Assembly (NCBI GenBank): GCA_002395155.1
Contig: DGWD01000044.1
Location: 1-60,267 of the forward strand
DNA length: 60,267 bases
Direction of reading: 5' to 3'
Source of the DNA: Treponema sp. UBA4267
Lineage (GTDB): Bacteria > Spirochaetota > Spirochaetia > Treponematales > Treponemataceae
In this document: positions 42,770 to 52,267 of the stretch, one piece after another
How the letters are laid out: each line of letters opens with the position of its first letter
How positions within the stretch are numbered: the stretch's first letter is position 1
The notes under the pieces: model-generated
Seen by the model: the letters and a program-made list of their open reading frames with translations, nothing else
Told to the model about the DNA's origin: nothing
Databases searched by the model: none
Translations under genes and position numbers: made by a program

Positions 42770-45043
42770 CTAACCAGTAATAACAGCAATTAAACTATTT
42801 ACCTCAGCAGATTTATAGTCTGGATTAAGTTTTTGAAGGGTCAAAAGCATTTTTAAAGCATTTTGATCATCTTTTAATTGCATATAAATTTTTCCAAGGT
42901 TCAAATAGCATTCCCAATTTTTCTTATCTGTATTTAACAATTCAAGATAAATCACCTTTGCATTATCATATTCTTCATTTTTAAGGTATGTATTTCCGAG
43001 ATTATTTTTTACATCTATATCATTTGGATTTTTTTCAAGAGCATTTTTATAGTGGAGAATGGCATTAACATAATCCTCCTTCATTAAATAAGCTGTTCCT
43101 AGATTGTTATTTACCTCAAAATTATCTTTTTCAGCTTTATATGCAACATTCAAAAGTTCTATAACTTTTTCAGGATCCATATCTTTTTTTGACATATAAA
43201 GTGTACTTAAATTAATTCTTGCTTTTATATGATTATTGTTGAGATTTAAAACTTCTTCATAACAAGCAATTGCATCATCAATTCTATTATTTTTTTCAAG
43301 TATTAAAGCATAATTATATACAATGTTAGATTTAGAGTTTGCTTGTTTGATAAAGTCTTTTTCATCATAAGCCTGCCAGGCAACTTTTAAAGCCTCTTCA
43401 TACTTTCCTTCATCATACAAAATTGTTGAAAGATTATATTTTGCTAAAGTAGCTTCCTGACTTTTTCCAAGCATTGAAATTGCAGTTCTATACTGATTCT
43501 CTGCTTTTTCATTATCTCCAATTTCATAATAAACGGAACCTAATTCAACTAAGCCACTAACATTTGAAGGATCTATTTCAATAAGTTTCTTATAAGAAAG
43601 CACAGCTTCATCATAGTTTTTAATTCTAGTGTAAGCTCTTCCCAATTCAATATAGGCCTTTTCATACTTTTCATTAATAGCAATTGCCTTTTTAAACGAA
43701 TCTATTGCATCTGCATCTCTTGACGATTTTACATAAGTCAAACCTAAATTATAACGGCTGTTTTCAAATTGTGTATTTAATTCACATGAACGCAAGAATG
43801 ATTGAGAAGCATCTGTATATCTTCTTAACAGATATTGAATTTTTCCCATATCATAAAAATACAGATAATTATTTTTATTTGCTTCAATCGCTTTTTGTAA
43901 TTCCATCAGAGTAAGGTCATAATTTTTTCTTCTCATCGCATCTTGTGCCAAAATGTAATGTGCAAGGTCATTATTTGGATCTGTTTTTAATATTTCATTT
44001 GCCTTGTTTACAGCAGAATCCAAAATGCTTGATTTTTCTTCAGGGCTTTCAGTGTCTGTAAATCTATCTAAAAGTTCCTGTAATTTTGAAACATCATTTA
44101 AACTCTTATTTTTTTCGGCGAGAACTTTTTCTTCTGCTTCTTTTTCAATTTTAGCCTTTAATGCAGCTTCTTCGTCAGCCTTCCTTTTTGCTTCTTCTTC
44201 AGCTGCTTTCCTTTTTTCTTCCTCTGCTGCTTTCCTCTTTGCCTCTTCCTCGGCTTTTCTCTCAGCAGCTTCTTTTTTTCGTGCCTCAGCTTCCTTTAAT
44301 TTTTTCTCTTCATCGGCCTTTTTCTTTGCTTCTTCCTTTAATCTTTTCTCTTCGGCTTTTTTTTCTGCCTCCGCCTTTAACTTCTTCTCTTCAGCAGCTT
44401 TTCTTTCAGCCTCTTCCTTTAATTTCTTCTCTTTAGCTGCTTTTTTTTCAGCCTCTTCTTTTAATTTTTTCTCTTTAGCAGCATTCCTTTCAGCCTCTTC
44501 CTTTAGCTTTTTCTCTTCGGCTGCCTTTTTATTTTCAAGAGCTTTATTCTTATTATTTAATTCTTCTTCATCAGTGGCATTTTTCTTAGAAGTATCCTTT
44601 TCTAAGCCATCTTGTCCACCATCATTTTCACTAAAGGCTTTTCCCCCATCATTTTTGCCTGACACACCTTCTCCAGAAGCCTTCTTATCAGCTAAATTTT
44701 GCCCCTCATCTTCCAGACCAGAAACATTTTTCCCACTATCATCCTCGCTAGAGTCCGTACCCTTAAATCTCTTTTTCTTACCCTTTTTAGAAGATTTCGA
44801 CTTTAAAGAAGACTTTCCAATCTCTGAATCACTTATTTCACCATAAACGAGATTTCCTTCTTCATCATAATAATAACCATATTCAGAATTATACTTGTGC
44901 CCTTTAGAAAATTCCCCATTCCCTTTACCAGAACAGCCACCACATCTAATTAGAAGCAAAAGAATAATAGCAATAATGATAAAGAATACTAAAACTGAAA
45001 TCTTTTTTATCTGCTTCTTTTTTTCCTCAGAAAGCTTTTTCAT
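42770..45043 (-). CDS. Membrane-anchored TPR protein with a long Lys/Glu/Ala-rich stalk
   Basis: 757 residues. One membrane segment at about 12-31 is followed by RCGGCSGKGNG, a Ser/Asp/Lys-rich part, then a TolA-like charged region (about 150-320) built of repeats of the type EEKKLKEEAERKAA, and finally about ten TPR units (about 350-750). The charged part is probably a long helix or stalk. The start overlaps the stop of the next gene upstream by one base. It is most likely a periplasmic scaffold. Tandem repeats at 44160-44540 could vary in length between strains. Confidence 0.8.
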   Translation of the reverse strand: MKKLSEEKKKQIKKISVLVFFIIIAIILLLLIRCGGCSGKGNGEFSKGHKYNSEYGYYYDEEGNLVYGEISDSEIGKSSLKSKSSKKGKKKRFKGTDSSEDDSGKNVSGLEDEGQNLADKKASGEGVSGKNDGGKAFSENDGGQDGLEKDTSKKNATDEEELNNKNKALENKKAAEEKKLKEEAERNAAKEKKLKEEAEKKAAKEKKLKEEAERKAAEEKKLKAEAEKKAEEKRLKEEAKKKADEEKKLKEAEARKKEAAERKAEEEAKRKAAEEEKRKAAEEEAKRKADEEAALKAKIEKEAEEKVLAEKNKSLNDVSKLQELLDRFTDTESPEEKSSILDSAVNKANEILKTDPNNDLAHYILAQDAMRRKNYDLTLMELQKAIEANKNNYLYFYDMGKIQYLLRRYTDASQSFLRSCELNTQFENSRYNLGLTYVKSSRDADAIDSFKKAIAINEKYEKAYIELGRAYTRIKNYDEAVLSYKKLIEIDPSNVSGLVELGSVYYEIGDNEKAENQYRTAISMLGKSQEATLAKYNLSTILYDEGKYEEALKVAWQAYDEKDFIKQANSKSNIVYNYALILEKNNRIDDAIACYEEVLNLNNNHIKARINLSTLYMSKKDMDPEKVIELLNVAYKAEKDNFEVNNNLGTAYLMKEDYVNAILHYKNALEKNPNDIDVKNNLGNTYLKNEEYDNAKVIYLELLNTDKKNWECYLNLGKIYMQLKDDQNALKMLLTLQKLNPDYKSAEVNSLIAVITG

Positions 45044-46299
45044 TAGTCTAAGACTCCTTCCATTTCATATTCCAGCAACTCATCTGCTCCCGATGTCATA
45101 TTTGTTGAATCAGAGCCCTGTAAAGAATTTGCAACATCTTCCAAAAGTTTTTTGCGACGGGCTTCTTCAGCCTCCATCATTTCTTTCAAGAGTTTTTCAC
45201 GTGCCAGTTTTTCTTCATCATCCTTTGCCTGCAATCTCTTTAATTCTTCCTCAGCTGCCTTCTGTCTAAGTAAACTTTGTTCTGCCAACCATTTTTCATG
45301 AGCCGCTTTAGATTCCTTTTCAAGTCTTCTCATTTCCAAAGTTTCTTCATCCGAAAGATTTTCCCAATTATCCATTGCATCTTTATCATCATAAGAATCA
45401 GATTCATTGTTGTTTGCAATACTAGACACTTTTTCCAATTCAAGTTTTTCCCAATCAAGATTTTCTGATGAAGATGTTGAATCTGATGTATCCGCAAGAC
45501 TTTCTGAAGATTCAGATGAAGTTTCTGTCATTTTTTTAATTTTATCTGCTTCATTTTCTTCGATTTCTTCCCAATCAATTTTCTTTTTCTGATTATTTTC
45601 TGATATTGAAGCATCAACTTTTTGCCAGTCTTTCTGTTTTTCTTCCGGACTATTTTCTATAGAAGCATCAACAAATTCCCATTCTGTAGCATCTTTAAGC
45701 ATATTGTCATCAATTGAAGGATCAATTTCCTCCCACAAAGCCTTATTCTGTTCAGCCAACAAACGAGCTTCCTCTTCCCTTCTTGCAATTTCATCAATCA
45801 AAGCCTGAATTAATTTTTCTATTTTAGGTCTTTGCGAATCTTCAGGACATTTTTCAATAAACAATTCATAGTCAGTTTTTGCATTATTAAGTTGATCAGC
45901 CATTAAAAAGGCATTTGCTCTATTCAAAAGTGCTTCATAAAAAGTTGCATCATCTAAAAAAGACTGAGTATAAGCTTCAATCGCAGAAGCGTAATCCTTC
46001 ATCACATAATAAGTATTTCCCTTATTAAATGATAAAAGTTTTTTATTAGAAGGTTGTGCTTTAATTCCTCTTTCAAAAGCATCCAAAGATTTTGCATACT
46101 CTTCCAATTGATAATACCCCAAACCAAGAAAGTTATAAGTATTCGCAGAAATCTGATTATTCAAAATTTCATTTTCCAATACTTGTACAGCTTCTTTAGG
46201 TTTATTTTCCTTAAATAATTTTTCACCCTGAGACTGAGCACTCAACAATACAGAAAACACAAAAAATACAATTGTAAAAAGACAAAATCGTTTTTTCAT
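45043..46299 (-). CDS. Secreted TPR protein with repeated Trp motifs
   Basis: 418 residues with a signal peptide (1-21, ending LLSAQS) and TPR units at about 25-165. The second half is acidic and repeats a short motif: LWEEIDPSID, EWEFVDASIE, DWQKVDASIS, DWEEIEENE, DWEKLELEK, NWENLSDEE. A Lys/Glu-rich helix ends the protein. The motif spacing suggests repeated binding sites for one partner. It is the upstream gene of the pair with the stalked TPR protein. No family name is recognised for the second half. Confidence 0.75.
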   Translation of the reverse strand: MKKRFCLFTIVFFVFSVLLSAQSQGEKLFKENKPKEAVQVLENEILNNQISANTYNFLGLGYYQLEEYAKSLDAFERGIKAQPSNKKLLSFNKGNTYYVMKDYASAIEAYTQSFLDDATFYEALLNRANAFLMADQLNNAKTDYELFIEKCPEDSQRPKIEKLIQALIDEIARREEEARLLAEQNKALWEEIDPSIDDNMLKDATEWEFVDASIENSPEEKQKDWQKVDASISENNQKKKIDWEEIEENEADKIKKMTETSSESSESLADTSDSTSSSENLDWEKLELEKVSSIANNNESDSYDDKDAMDNWENLSDEETLEMRRLEKESKAAHEKWLAEQSLLRQKAAEEELKRLQAKDDEEKLAREKLLKEMMEAEEARRKKLLEDVANSLQGSDSTNMTSGADELLEYEMEGVLD

Positions 46300-46419
46300 A
46301 TATACCTTAAGACCTTCGTGTTTGACACATTGACATAAATCTACTACTCTTATTATCGAGTGATTTTGGACATACTTAATCCACTTTACAAATTCTTTTT
46401 TCAGGAGCCTTAACTAAGG

Positions 46420-47784
46420 ATGTTAATCGCTGTAATTATTATAATACTGACAGCTGTTGTTTCAACACTCGCATTTGTTGTAGCAAAAAGTATTTTATCT
46501 CCAAAAAAACTTGAATCTATTCCAAAACTTCTAAAACAAGGAAAAACTCTACAAGCCATAAAAAATGCTAAACAGATAGTTGCAAAAGATCCTAAAAACT
46601 ATCAGGCCCACTACTACCTTGGAAAAGCATACGTTAAAGATAACAGACCTGAATTAGCAATTATTGAATACAAAACTGTAGATGAAAATGCCTTATTTGG
46701 ACAGGGAATTCAAGAACTTCCTTTCCGTAAAGAATATGCCCAGCTTCTTCTCCAATATAACCAGCAAAATGAAGCTCTAAAAAACTTCCTTTTACTTACA
46801 AAAATGGATCCTAGAACTGCAGATAATTATTACCAGGTAGGCCGCATTTACGAACAGCAGAATCGTTATGATTTAGCTCTAGGCTTTATGCAAAAATGTG
46901 CCATGCTCGATAAAAAACATGCAAAAGCACATGCAGAAATTGGACTTATGCTTTACCGAACAAAACAATTCAATGAAGCAAAAAAAGAAATTGACATTGC
47001 ATTAAAACTCAGTCCAGAAACATACTCTTCCTACTACTATCTGGGAAAAATTCTTAAAGATGCAAAAGATATTCCAGGTGCCCTAAAATCATTTGAAAAA
47101 GCCCAGAGAGATCAGGAAGTAAAACAAAAGTCTATAATTGAACATGGTTCATGTTATTTGATGGTTAATCGTTATGATAATGCTGCAGTAGACTTCCAGA
47201 GAGCAATCGAATTAGATAAAGCAAACAACCTTCCAGAAACTCTTTATGCCCGCTATTTTCTTGCTATCTGTTACGAAAAAGCCCGTAAAATTGATAAAGC
47301 AATTGAACAGTGGACAGAAATCTACAAAAGGAATAAAGGTTTCCGCGATGTTTCTGCAAAGCTTTCTGAATACAAAGATTTACAGGCAAACGACTACCTC
47401 AAAGATTATTTAACTTGCAGTAATGAAGAATTCTCAATGATTTGTAAGAATGCAGTTATGAAAGGATTAGGTCTTCAAGTCCTTTCCTGCGACCCTAAAA
47501 AATGGGGTTGCCAGATTTCAGGCATTAACAAAGGTGATGATTCCTGGATGTCTGTTAGAAAGCAAGTTACCCTTATTAGATTTTACAGAGACCCTGAAGC
47601 TGTTGATGAACAACAAATTCATGAAACTCTGGATATAATGAAATCTCAAAACAGTGTAAAAGGTTTTATGTTCTCAAGTTCTGGTTTTAGCACAGGTGCA
47701 AAGCGTTACGCCGAAAACAGACCTATTGAACTTGTAGAAAAACAAAAACTCGAAGCATTATTATCAAAAGCTGGTGAAAAATAA
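46420..47784 (+). CDS. Membrane-anchored TPR protein with a C-terminal Mrr-like domain
   Basis: 454 residues. One membrane segment at about 3-24, then six or more TPR units (to about 330). The last 120 residues resemble the Mrr restriction-endonuclease fold (MKGLGLQVLS, KWGCQISGIN, QVTLIRFYRD, KGFMFSSSGFSTGAKRYAENRPIELVEKQKLEALL). The catalytic D...(E/Q)xK residues are not visible: IRF stands where QxK is expected. It is therefore more likely a binding domain than a nuclease. It is the first gene of a three-gene run. Confidence 0.75.
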   Translation: MLIAVIIIILTAVVSTLAFVVAKSILSPKKLESIPKLLKQGKTLQAIKNAKQIVAKDPKNYQAHYYLGKAYVKDNRPELAIIEYKTVDENALFGQGIQELPFRKEYAQLLLQYNQQNEALKNFLLLTKMDPRTADNYYQVGRIYEQQNRYDLALGFMQKCAMLDKKHAKAHAEIGLMLYRTKQFNEAKKEIDIALKLSPETYSSYYYLGKILKDAKDIPGALKSFEKAQRDQEVKQKSIIEHGSCYLMVNRYDNAAVDFQRAIELDKANNLPETLYARYFLAICYEKARKIDKAIEQWTEIYKRNKGFRDVSAKLSEYKDLQANDYLKDYLTCSNEEFSMICKNAVMKGLGLQVLSCDPKKWGCQISGINKGDDSWMSVRKQVTLIRFYRDPEAVDEQQIHETLDIMKSQNSVKGFMFSSSGFSTGAKRYAENRPIELVEKQKLEALLSKAGEK

Positions 47785-48516
47785 ATGAAAATACTTTGCG
47801 TATCAGATTATGTCGATCCTTTAATCTACAATCAGAATGTAAAAGAAAGTTTTTCAGATATCGATTTAATTTTATGCGCAGGAGATCTTCCTATGGACTA
47901 TGTAGATTTCATAGTCACAGTTTTTAACAAACCTACTTATTTCGTATTTGGAAACCACGATTTGAAGGAATTTCATTATTATCACAGAGAAGCCCCTCAA
48001 CCACCAGAAAAATTTACTCAAACCTATAATGATACATCTCATGGACATGGAGCTACATATTTAGGTTTCAAAAGTTTTATAGATGAACGATTCATGTTCG
48101 ATGATCCTGTAACTGGAAAAAAGACTCCTTTACTTATAGCAGGAGTTTCAGGTTCAAGAAGATACAACAAAGGACTCTGCCAATACACCGATTTCCAGAT
48201 GAAATTAAAATTAATAAAATTAATCCCAAGTCTAATAAAAAATAAATTAAAATATGGACGATATCTTGATATTTTCATGACTCACGCATCTCCAAGACAT
48301 ATTCATGACCACGAAGATCCTTGTCATATTGGATTTGAATGTTTCAATTGGTTTTTGCAAAAATTTAAGCCAAGCTACATGATTCATGGACACATTCATT
48401 TATATGACATGAGAGAAGAACGTACTGGAAAATATTGGGATACAACAATAGTAAATGCATATGCCCATTGCATAATAGAATTTCCTATAAAACAAGATCC
48501 ACAGGAGAATAGATAA
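47785..48516 (+). CDS. Metallophosphoesterase-family protein with altered motif I
   Basis: 243 residues. Calcineurin-like motifs GD (33-34), GNHD (56-59), MTHASP near 165 and HGHIH near 197 are present. Motif I reads SDYVD, so the usual DxH histidine is Val10 and metal binding may be altered. It directly follows the TPR/Mrr-like gene (the TAA ends one base before the ATG) and overlaps the ParB-like gene by one base, so the three are cotranscribed. The substrate is unknown. Confidence 0.85.
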   Translation: MKILCVSDYVDPLIYNQNVKESFSDIDLILCAGDLPMDYVDFIVTVFNKPTYFVFGNHDLKEFHYYHREAPQPPEKFTQTYNDTSHGHGATYLGFKSFIDERFMFDDPVTGKKTPLLIAGVSGSRRYNKGLCQYTDFQMKLKLIKLIPSLIKNKLKYGRYLDIFMTHASPRHIHDHEDPCHIGFECFNWFLQKFKPSYMIHGHIHLYDMREERTGKYWDTTIVNAYAHCIIEFPIKQDPQENR

Positions 48517-49457
48517 TGTCTTTCTTAACAGCACAGACTGAAGAAGATTTCAATCGAGCTAAAAACAAAGCTTTCTTCAACGAAATACAGCATTTCCTCT
48601 CACCAGAAGAAGCATCATTAATCTCTTTAAATGATGTAAAGCAAATGATAAAGCCTACAAACGAAACTTATATCGGAATGAAAGTAATTCCAATTGAAAA
48701 AATTGTAGGAAGCGAAGGCCGTTATAACGATTTTGATAACAGATTTTTCCCCAAAAGTTCTCATTTAAAAAATCGTTGGGAACATGTTGATCAGGCCGCA
48801 ATTGAATCTATTGATTTACCTCCAATCAAAGTATACGAAATTGCTGGTTTATATTTCGTTAGAGATGGAAATCACAGAGTTTCAGTTGCAAAGTCACGAG
48901 GAACTGAATTTATTGATGCAGAAGTAGTTTCTTTACAGAGTGAAATTAAATTAAAAAAACCTGATAACATTAATGATATCATAAGACAAATTATCAATTA
49001 CGAAAAAAGAGTTTTTTACAGTGAAACAGGCTTCGGTGATATTACAGATTACTGGTGCCTCGATTTTTCACGTACAGGACGCTACGATGTAATTTACAAC
49101 CATATTCTCACTCATAAATACTTTATAAATCAAAACAAAGCTGAAGAAGTTTCTATGGAAGAAGCAATTCTTTCCTGGTTTAATAATGTTTATCTTCCAC
49201 TTGCAATTAATATTAGAAAAAAACATATTTTACGCTCTTTCCCAAAAAGAACCATTGGCGATTTATATGTTTGGATAGTTCGATATTGGAATGATTTAAA
49301 GATTAAATTTGGTAACGACATACCTATTGATCAGGCTATTACAAAGTTTAAAAAGACCTATAAAATTCCTTTTTATAAGCGTTTCTTAAACAGGATTAAG
49401 AGCATAATTCTAAGAAAAGCAATGAATAATGCAAATCCTGATTCTGAAGTATTATAA
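48516..49457 (+). CDS. ParB/Srx-like domain protein
   Basis: 313 residues. The first half contains a ParB-N/sulfiredoxin-like core: MKVIPIEKIVGSEGRY, then LPPIKVYEIAGLYFVRDGNHRVSVAKSRG. No helix-turn-helix of true ParB is visible after it; the second half is aromatic and basic. The start overlaps the phosphoesterase gene by one base. ParB-type cores bind nucleotides (CTP), and the DGNHR segment is the nucleotide pocket. The function here is unknown; chromosome partition is unlikely. Confidence 0.75.
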   Translation: MSFLTAQTEEDFNRAKNKAFFNEIQHFLSPEEASLISLNDVKQMIKPTNETYIGMKVIPIEKIVGSEGRYNDFDNRFFPKSSHLKNRWEHVDQAAIESIDLPPIKVYEIAGLYFVRDGNHRVSVAKSRGTEFIDAEVVSLQSEIKLKKPDNINDIIRQIINYEKRVFYSETGFGDITDYWCLDFSRTGRYDVIYNHILTHKYFINQNKAEEVSMEEAILSWFNNVYLPLAINIRKKHILRSFPKRTIGDLYVWIVRYWNDLKIKFGNDIPIDQAITKFKKTYKIPFYKRFLNRIKSIILRKAMNNANPDSEVL

Positions 49458-49524
49458 GATTTTTTTTACTTAAATTTTAAGTAAAAAAAATTATACAGCT
49501 TGCTTCATTTAACATTTTAAAAAC

Positions 49525-49553
49525 TTGACGACTAAAAACTTCGATGTTAATAT
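49525..49553 (+). promoter_or_regulatory. Promoter of the rsbU-rsbV-rsbW operon
   Basis: TTGACG (49525-49530) and TAATAT (49548-49553) with a 17-base spacer. A leader of about 45 bases and an AAGGAG site precede rsbU. Confidence 0.65.
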
Positions 49554-49606
49554 TTATAATTAGTACCGATAATCAAGTAATACTTCATAAGGAGAAAAAT
49601 TTATAA

Positions 49607-51277
49607 ATGTCTATTGATTCTTTCATTGACGTACCGCTTATAATCAGTGCAATAGCAGCTATTCTGGTAATTGCTCTGCTTATAACAATCAAGTTACGTA
49701 ATACTGGTAAAGTCAGTTTTATCTTCTTCTTAATGGCTGGAATCATTTTAGTCGGCTCTCTGTACTGTTATTATGAGGAACAATACATATATTTTGTATT
49801 TGCTACTATATTAACTCAAGTTGTTTTATTCCCTTATTTAATTTTCAAAGCATTTGATAATCCTAAAAAGAGAGAAGAAAAACGTGCCGCAAAAAGAAAT
49901 GCAGAAATTGCAGCTTCCCGCGATAATGATATGGTAAGTAAAGAAGTTATTGCTCAAATCGAAGAAAAGAACCAGAAACTTATTAATACAAACAAAGATT
50001 TGATTTCTAAGCTTTCTACATTCTTCTCAAGCGATAACAGTATGGAAAACTTCCTTGAGTATTGTAATGATTTAATTACAGAAAGAGTTACCGCAGATGG
50101 ATGTGTTATTCTTATTGCAGATGATTATGACAATACACTTGCAGTAAAATCTTTTAAGGGAGCCTTCCCTCCTCCATACAAATTACCTGATGATTTGCCA
50201 CATAAACCAATCAGAGTAGAAACTAACCTTAGATTTGCACAGTTCCAACTTAAAAATAATATTTTTGGTGATATATTTACAGCAGGAGAACCAGTCCTTA
50301 TTGCAGATTCTATCAAGGATCCAAGAGTTTACCAGAATGGTCCTGAAGAATTCCTCCGCTGTGGATCTTACATATTTGTTCCACTTAAACAAAAAGAAAC
50401 TGTTGTTGGTTTAATTGCTCTTGCAAGAAAACCTGAAAAAGAACCATTTACAAAAGCCGATTTCGATTCAGCTGTAATTCTGACCGATGCAATTTCTACA
50501 ACAATGAAGCCTTTGTACAGCTTCCTTGAATACGCAGAACATGCAGAATTAAGTAAAGACGGTTCTATTGCTACAAAATATCAAAAGGATTTATTACCTC
50601 CAAAATTACCAGTTATTGCTGGACTCCAAATTGGTTGTTTCTCAAATCCAGTTGAAAATGTATGTGGTGATTTTTATGATATAATTGTATCTAGAAGAGA
50701 TAAAGTTTCTTTTGTAATGTCTGATGTCGCAGGAAAAGGAATGAACTCTTTAATCGTAATGATTATGATTAGAGCAATTCTTAGACTTGCAGTAAATACA
50801 AATCAGACAGCTGCAACAATTCTTTCTTGGGCTAACAGAGGTATTTGTCTGGATAGTTCAAAGATTGACCATTTTGCCAGCGTTGCACTTATCAATTATA
50901 ATGCAACAACAAAAGAAGCAGAAATTGCTACTTGTGGAAATAATCCTGTATTTGTTTACACTGCATCAGACAAATCTTTAAAACAGATTTCTGTTCCTAC
51001 AGAACCTATGGGTGTAACAAAAGATACAGTATATAAAGATGAAGTAATACACTTAAATTCTGGTGATATTCTTGTAACTTGTACAGATGGTTTACTTGAA
51101 TCACTAAATGAAAATGGTGTACAATATTCAATCGATAATTTGAAAAAAGTAATTATTAAAAATTGCAACAGTGCTGCAAAGGATATTACAAATCGTGTTA
51201 AAGATGATTTGAAAAAATATTGTGGTATTGCTCAGCAATATGATGACCAAAGTCTTCTGGTTATTAAAATTCAATAG
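49607..51277 (+). CDS. rsbU: RsbU-type PP2C serine phosphatase with GAF domain
   Basis: 556 residues. Two or three membrane segments at about 8-80, a GAF domain at about 140-290 and a SpoIIE/PP2C phosphatase at about 330-556 with CGDFYD, VMSDVAGKGMNSL, CTDGLLESLNENG and YDDQSLLVIKI as metal-binding segments. It would dephosphorylate the antagonist RsbV when its sensor part is triggered. It is followed by rsbV and rsbW with short gaps. An AAGGAG site precedes the ATG. Confidence 0.9.
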   Translation: MSIDSFIDVPLIISAIAAILVIALLITIKLRNTGKVSFIFFLMAGIILVGSLYCYYEEQYIYFVFATILTQVVLFPYLIFKAFDNPKKREEKRAAKRNAEIAASRDNDMVSKEVIAQIEEKNQKLINTNKDLISKLSTFFSSDNSMENFLEYCNDLITERVTADGCVILIADDYDNTLAVKSFKGAFPPPYKLPDDLPHKPIRVETNLRFAQFQLKNNIFGDIFTAGEPVLIADSIKDPRVYQNGPEEFLRCGSYIFVPLKQKETVVGLIALARKPEKEPFTKADFDSAVILTDAISTTMKPLYSFLEYAEHAELSKDGSIATKYQKDLLPPKLPVIAGLQIGCFSNPVENVCGDFYDIIVSRRDKVSFVMSDVAGKGMNSLIVMIMIRAILRLAVNTNQTAATILSWANRGICLDSSKIDHFASVALINYNATTKEAEIATCGNNPVFVYTASDKSLKQISVPTEPMGVTKDTVYKDEVIHLNSGDILVTCTDGLLESLNENGVQYSIDNLKKVIIKNCNSAAKDITNRVKDDLKKYCGIAQQYDDQSLLVIKIQ

Positions 51278-51291
51278 GAAGGAGCTTCTTT

Positions 51292-51630
51292 ATGGAACTT
51301 AAAATACGCAAAAACGGTGATGTATACATTATTGACGTAACCGGAGAAATGGATCTTTACAATTCATACAAACTCAAAGAGCTTGTTATGAAAATGCTGG
51401 AAAAGAACGTAAAGAATTTTGTAATTAACCTAGAACAGGTAGACTACATCGATTCATCTGGAATTGGTGCTCTTATTTATATTTGTTCAACAATCAAAAA
51501 GATGAACTTGAATTTAGCTATTGCAAATATCCACGGTTCAGTTAAAAAGGTTATTGAATTGACTAAATTGATGGGTTACTTCCCAATTGCTAACAGTATT
51601 GAAGAAGCCCTATTAATGGTTAAAGAATAG
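51292..51630 (+). CDS. rsbV: Anti-sigma factor antagonist RsbV (STAS domain)
   Basis: 112 residues, a single STAS domain. DYIDSSGIGAL at 51-61 carries the serine phosphorylated by RsbW-type kinases (Ser55 or Ser56). A GGAAGGAG site precedes the ATG, 14 bases after rsbU. It is the switch component between phosphatase and kinase. Confidence 0.93.
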   Translation: MELKIRKNGDVYIIDVTGEMDLYNSYKLKELVMKMLEKNVKNFVINLEQVDYIDSSGIGALIYICSTIKKMNLNLAIANIHGSVKKVIELTKLMGYFPIANSIEEALLMVKE

Positions 51631-51659
51631 TTTTTTTGATTTTACCCAGGAGGAAATTG

Positions 51660-52211
51660 ATGGTTTCGGAATTTAAAGAACTTAGATCAGATGAAAATGA
51701 TCCATTGTTTGATAAAACAAATATGCTCAAGAAGGAATTCCCTTCTGATTTTAGACAGATTCGCTATTTTACTTTGCTTATAGTTCAGTCAGCTCCTACA
51801 GAAATTAAAGAGTTAAACCTTCTTGAACAGCAGATTAGTGAAGTAATCAAGAATGCTGTAAAACATGGAAATCATTGTGATATTAATAAGAAAGTAACTG
51901 TATGGTATTCATTCAGTGCTACTCATGCTCATATCATTGTTCAGGATGAAGGTGAAGGATTCCAGGATTTGGAAAAATGGAATGAATTTAATAAAAAACG
52001 TCTTGAATGTTTACATAACAATGATTTTATGTCTCTTTCAAACTATGTTTCATTCCGTACAAAGGAATCAGACAGCCAGGATGGAGGAAACGCTCTTTTT
52101 GCTGCTCTTGAATATTGGAATGGTGGATTTGTATATAATGGAAAGAAAAATGCTGTTGCAATGCTTAAGAAATATCAGCAGAAGTTCCATGGTGTACATG
52201 ATGGTGAATAA
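51660..52211 (+). CDS. rsbW: RsbW-type anti-sigma factor kinase
   Basis: 183 residues from the ATG at 51660, set by a strong AGGAGG site. GHKL ATPase motifs: N box EQQISEVIKNAVKHGNH and G1 box DEGEGF. The C-terminal part (about 120-183) has the G2-like end of small kinases. It phosphorylates RsbV and would hold a sigma factor or another target. No sigma-factor gene follows; a terminator and tmRNA come next. Confidence 0.88.
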   Translation: MVSEFKELRSDENDPLFDKTNMLKKEFPSDFRQIRYFTLLIVQSAPTEIKELNLLEQQISEVIKNAVKHGNHCDINKKVTVWYSFSATHAHIIVQDEGEGFQDLEKWNEFNKKRLECLHNNDFMSLSNYVSFRTKESDSQDGGNALFAALEYWNGGFVYNGKKNAVAMLKKYQQKFHGVHDGE

Positions 52212-52233
52212 ACACAAAAAAATGCACTAAAGA

Positions 52234-52267
52234 AAAAGCCTGTTTCTAAATGAAACAGGCTTTTTTT
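52234..52267 (+). terminator. Terminator of the rsb operon
   Basis: GCCTGTTTC (52238-52246) and GAAACAGGC (52252-52260) form a 9-bp stem with a five-base loop and a seven-T tail that runs into repeat copy C. Confidence 0.92.

Noticed and set aside
44004..44846. A 280-codon plus-strand frame opposite the stalked TPR gene
   Set aside because: It is the mirror of a Lys/Glu/Ala-rich repeat (hence Ser/Phe/Leu-rich), with no start signals; a codon-bias artefact.
44930..44960. CGGC in the stalked TPR protein as a lipobox
   Set aside because: The cysteine follows a charged Arg and a full membrane segment, not the L-x-G/A/S-C pattern.
49460..49490. Perfect AT inverted repeat after the ParB-like gene
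   Set aside because: T-run lies before and A-run after the stem, opposite to a plus-strand terminator, and it is all A/T near the loop; no function assigned.
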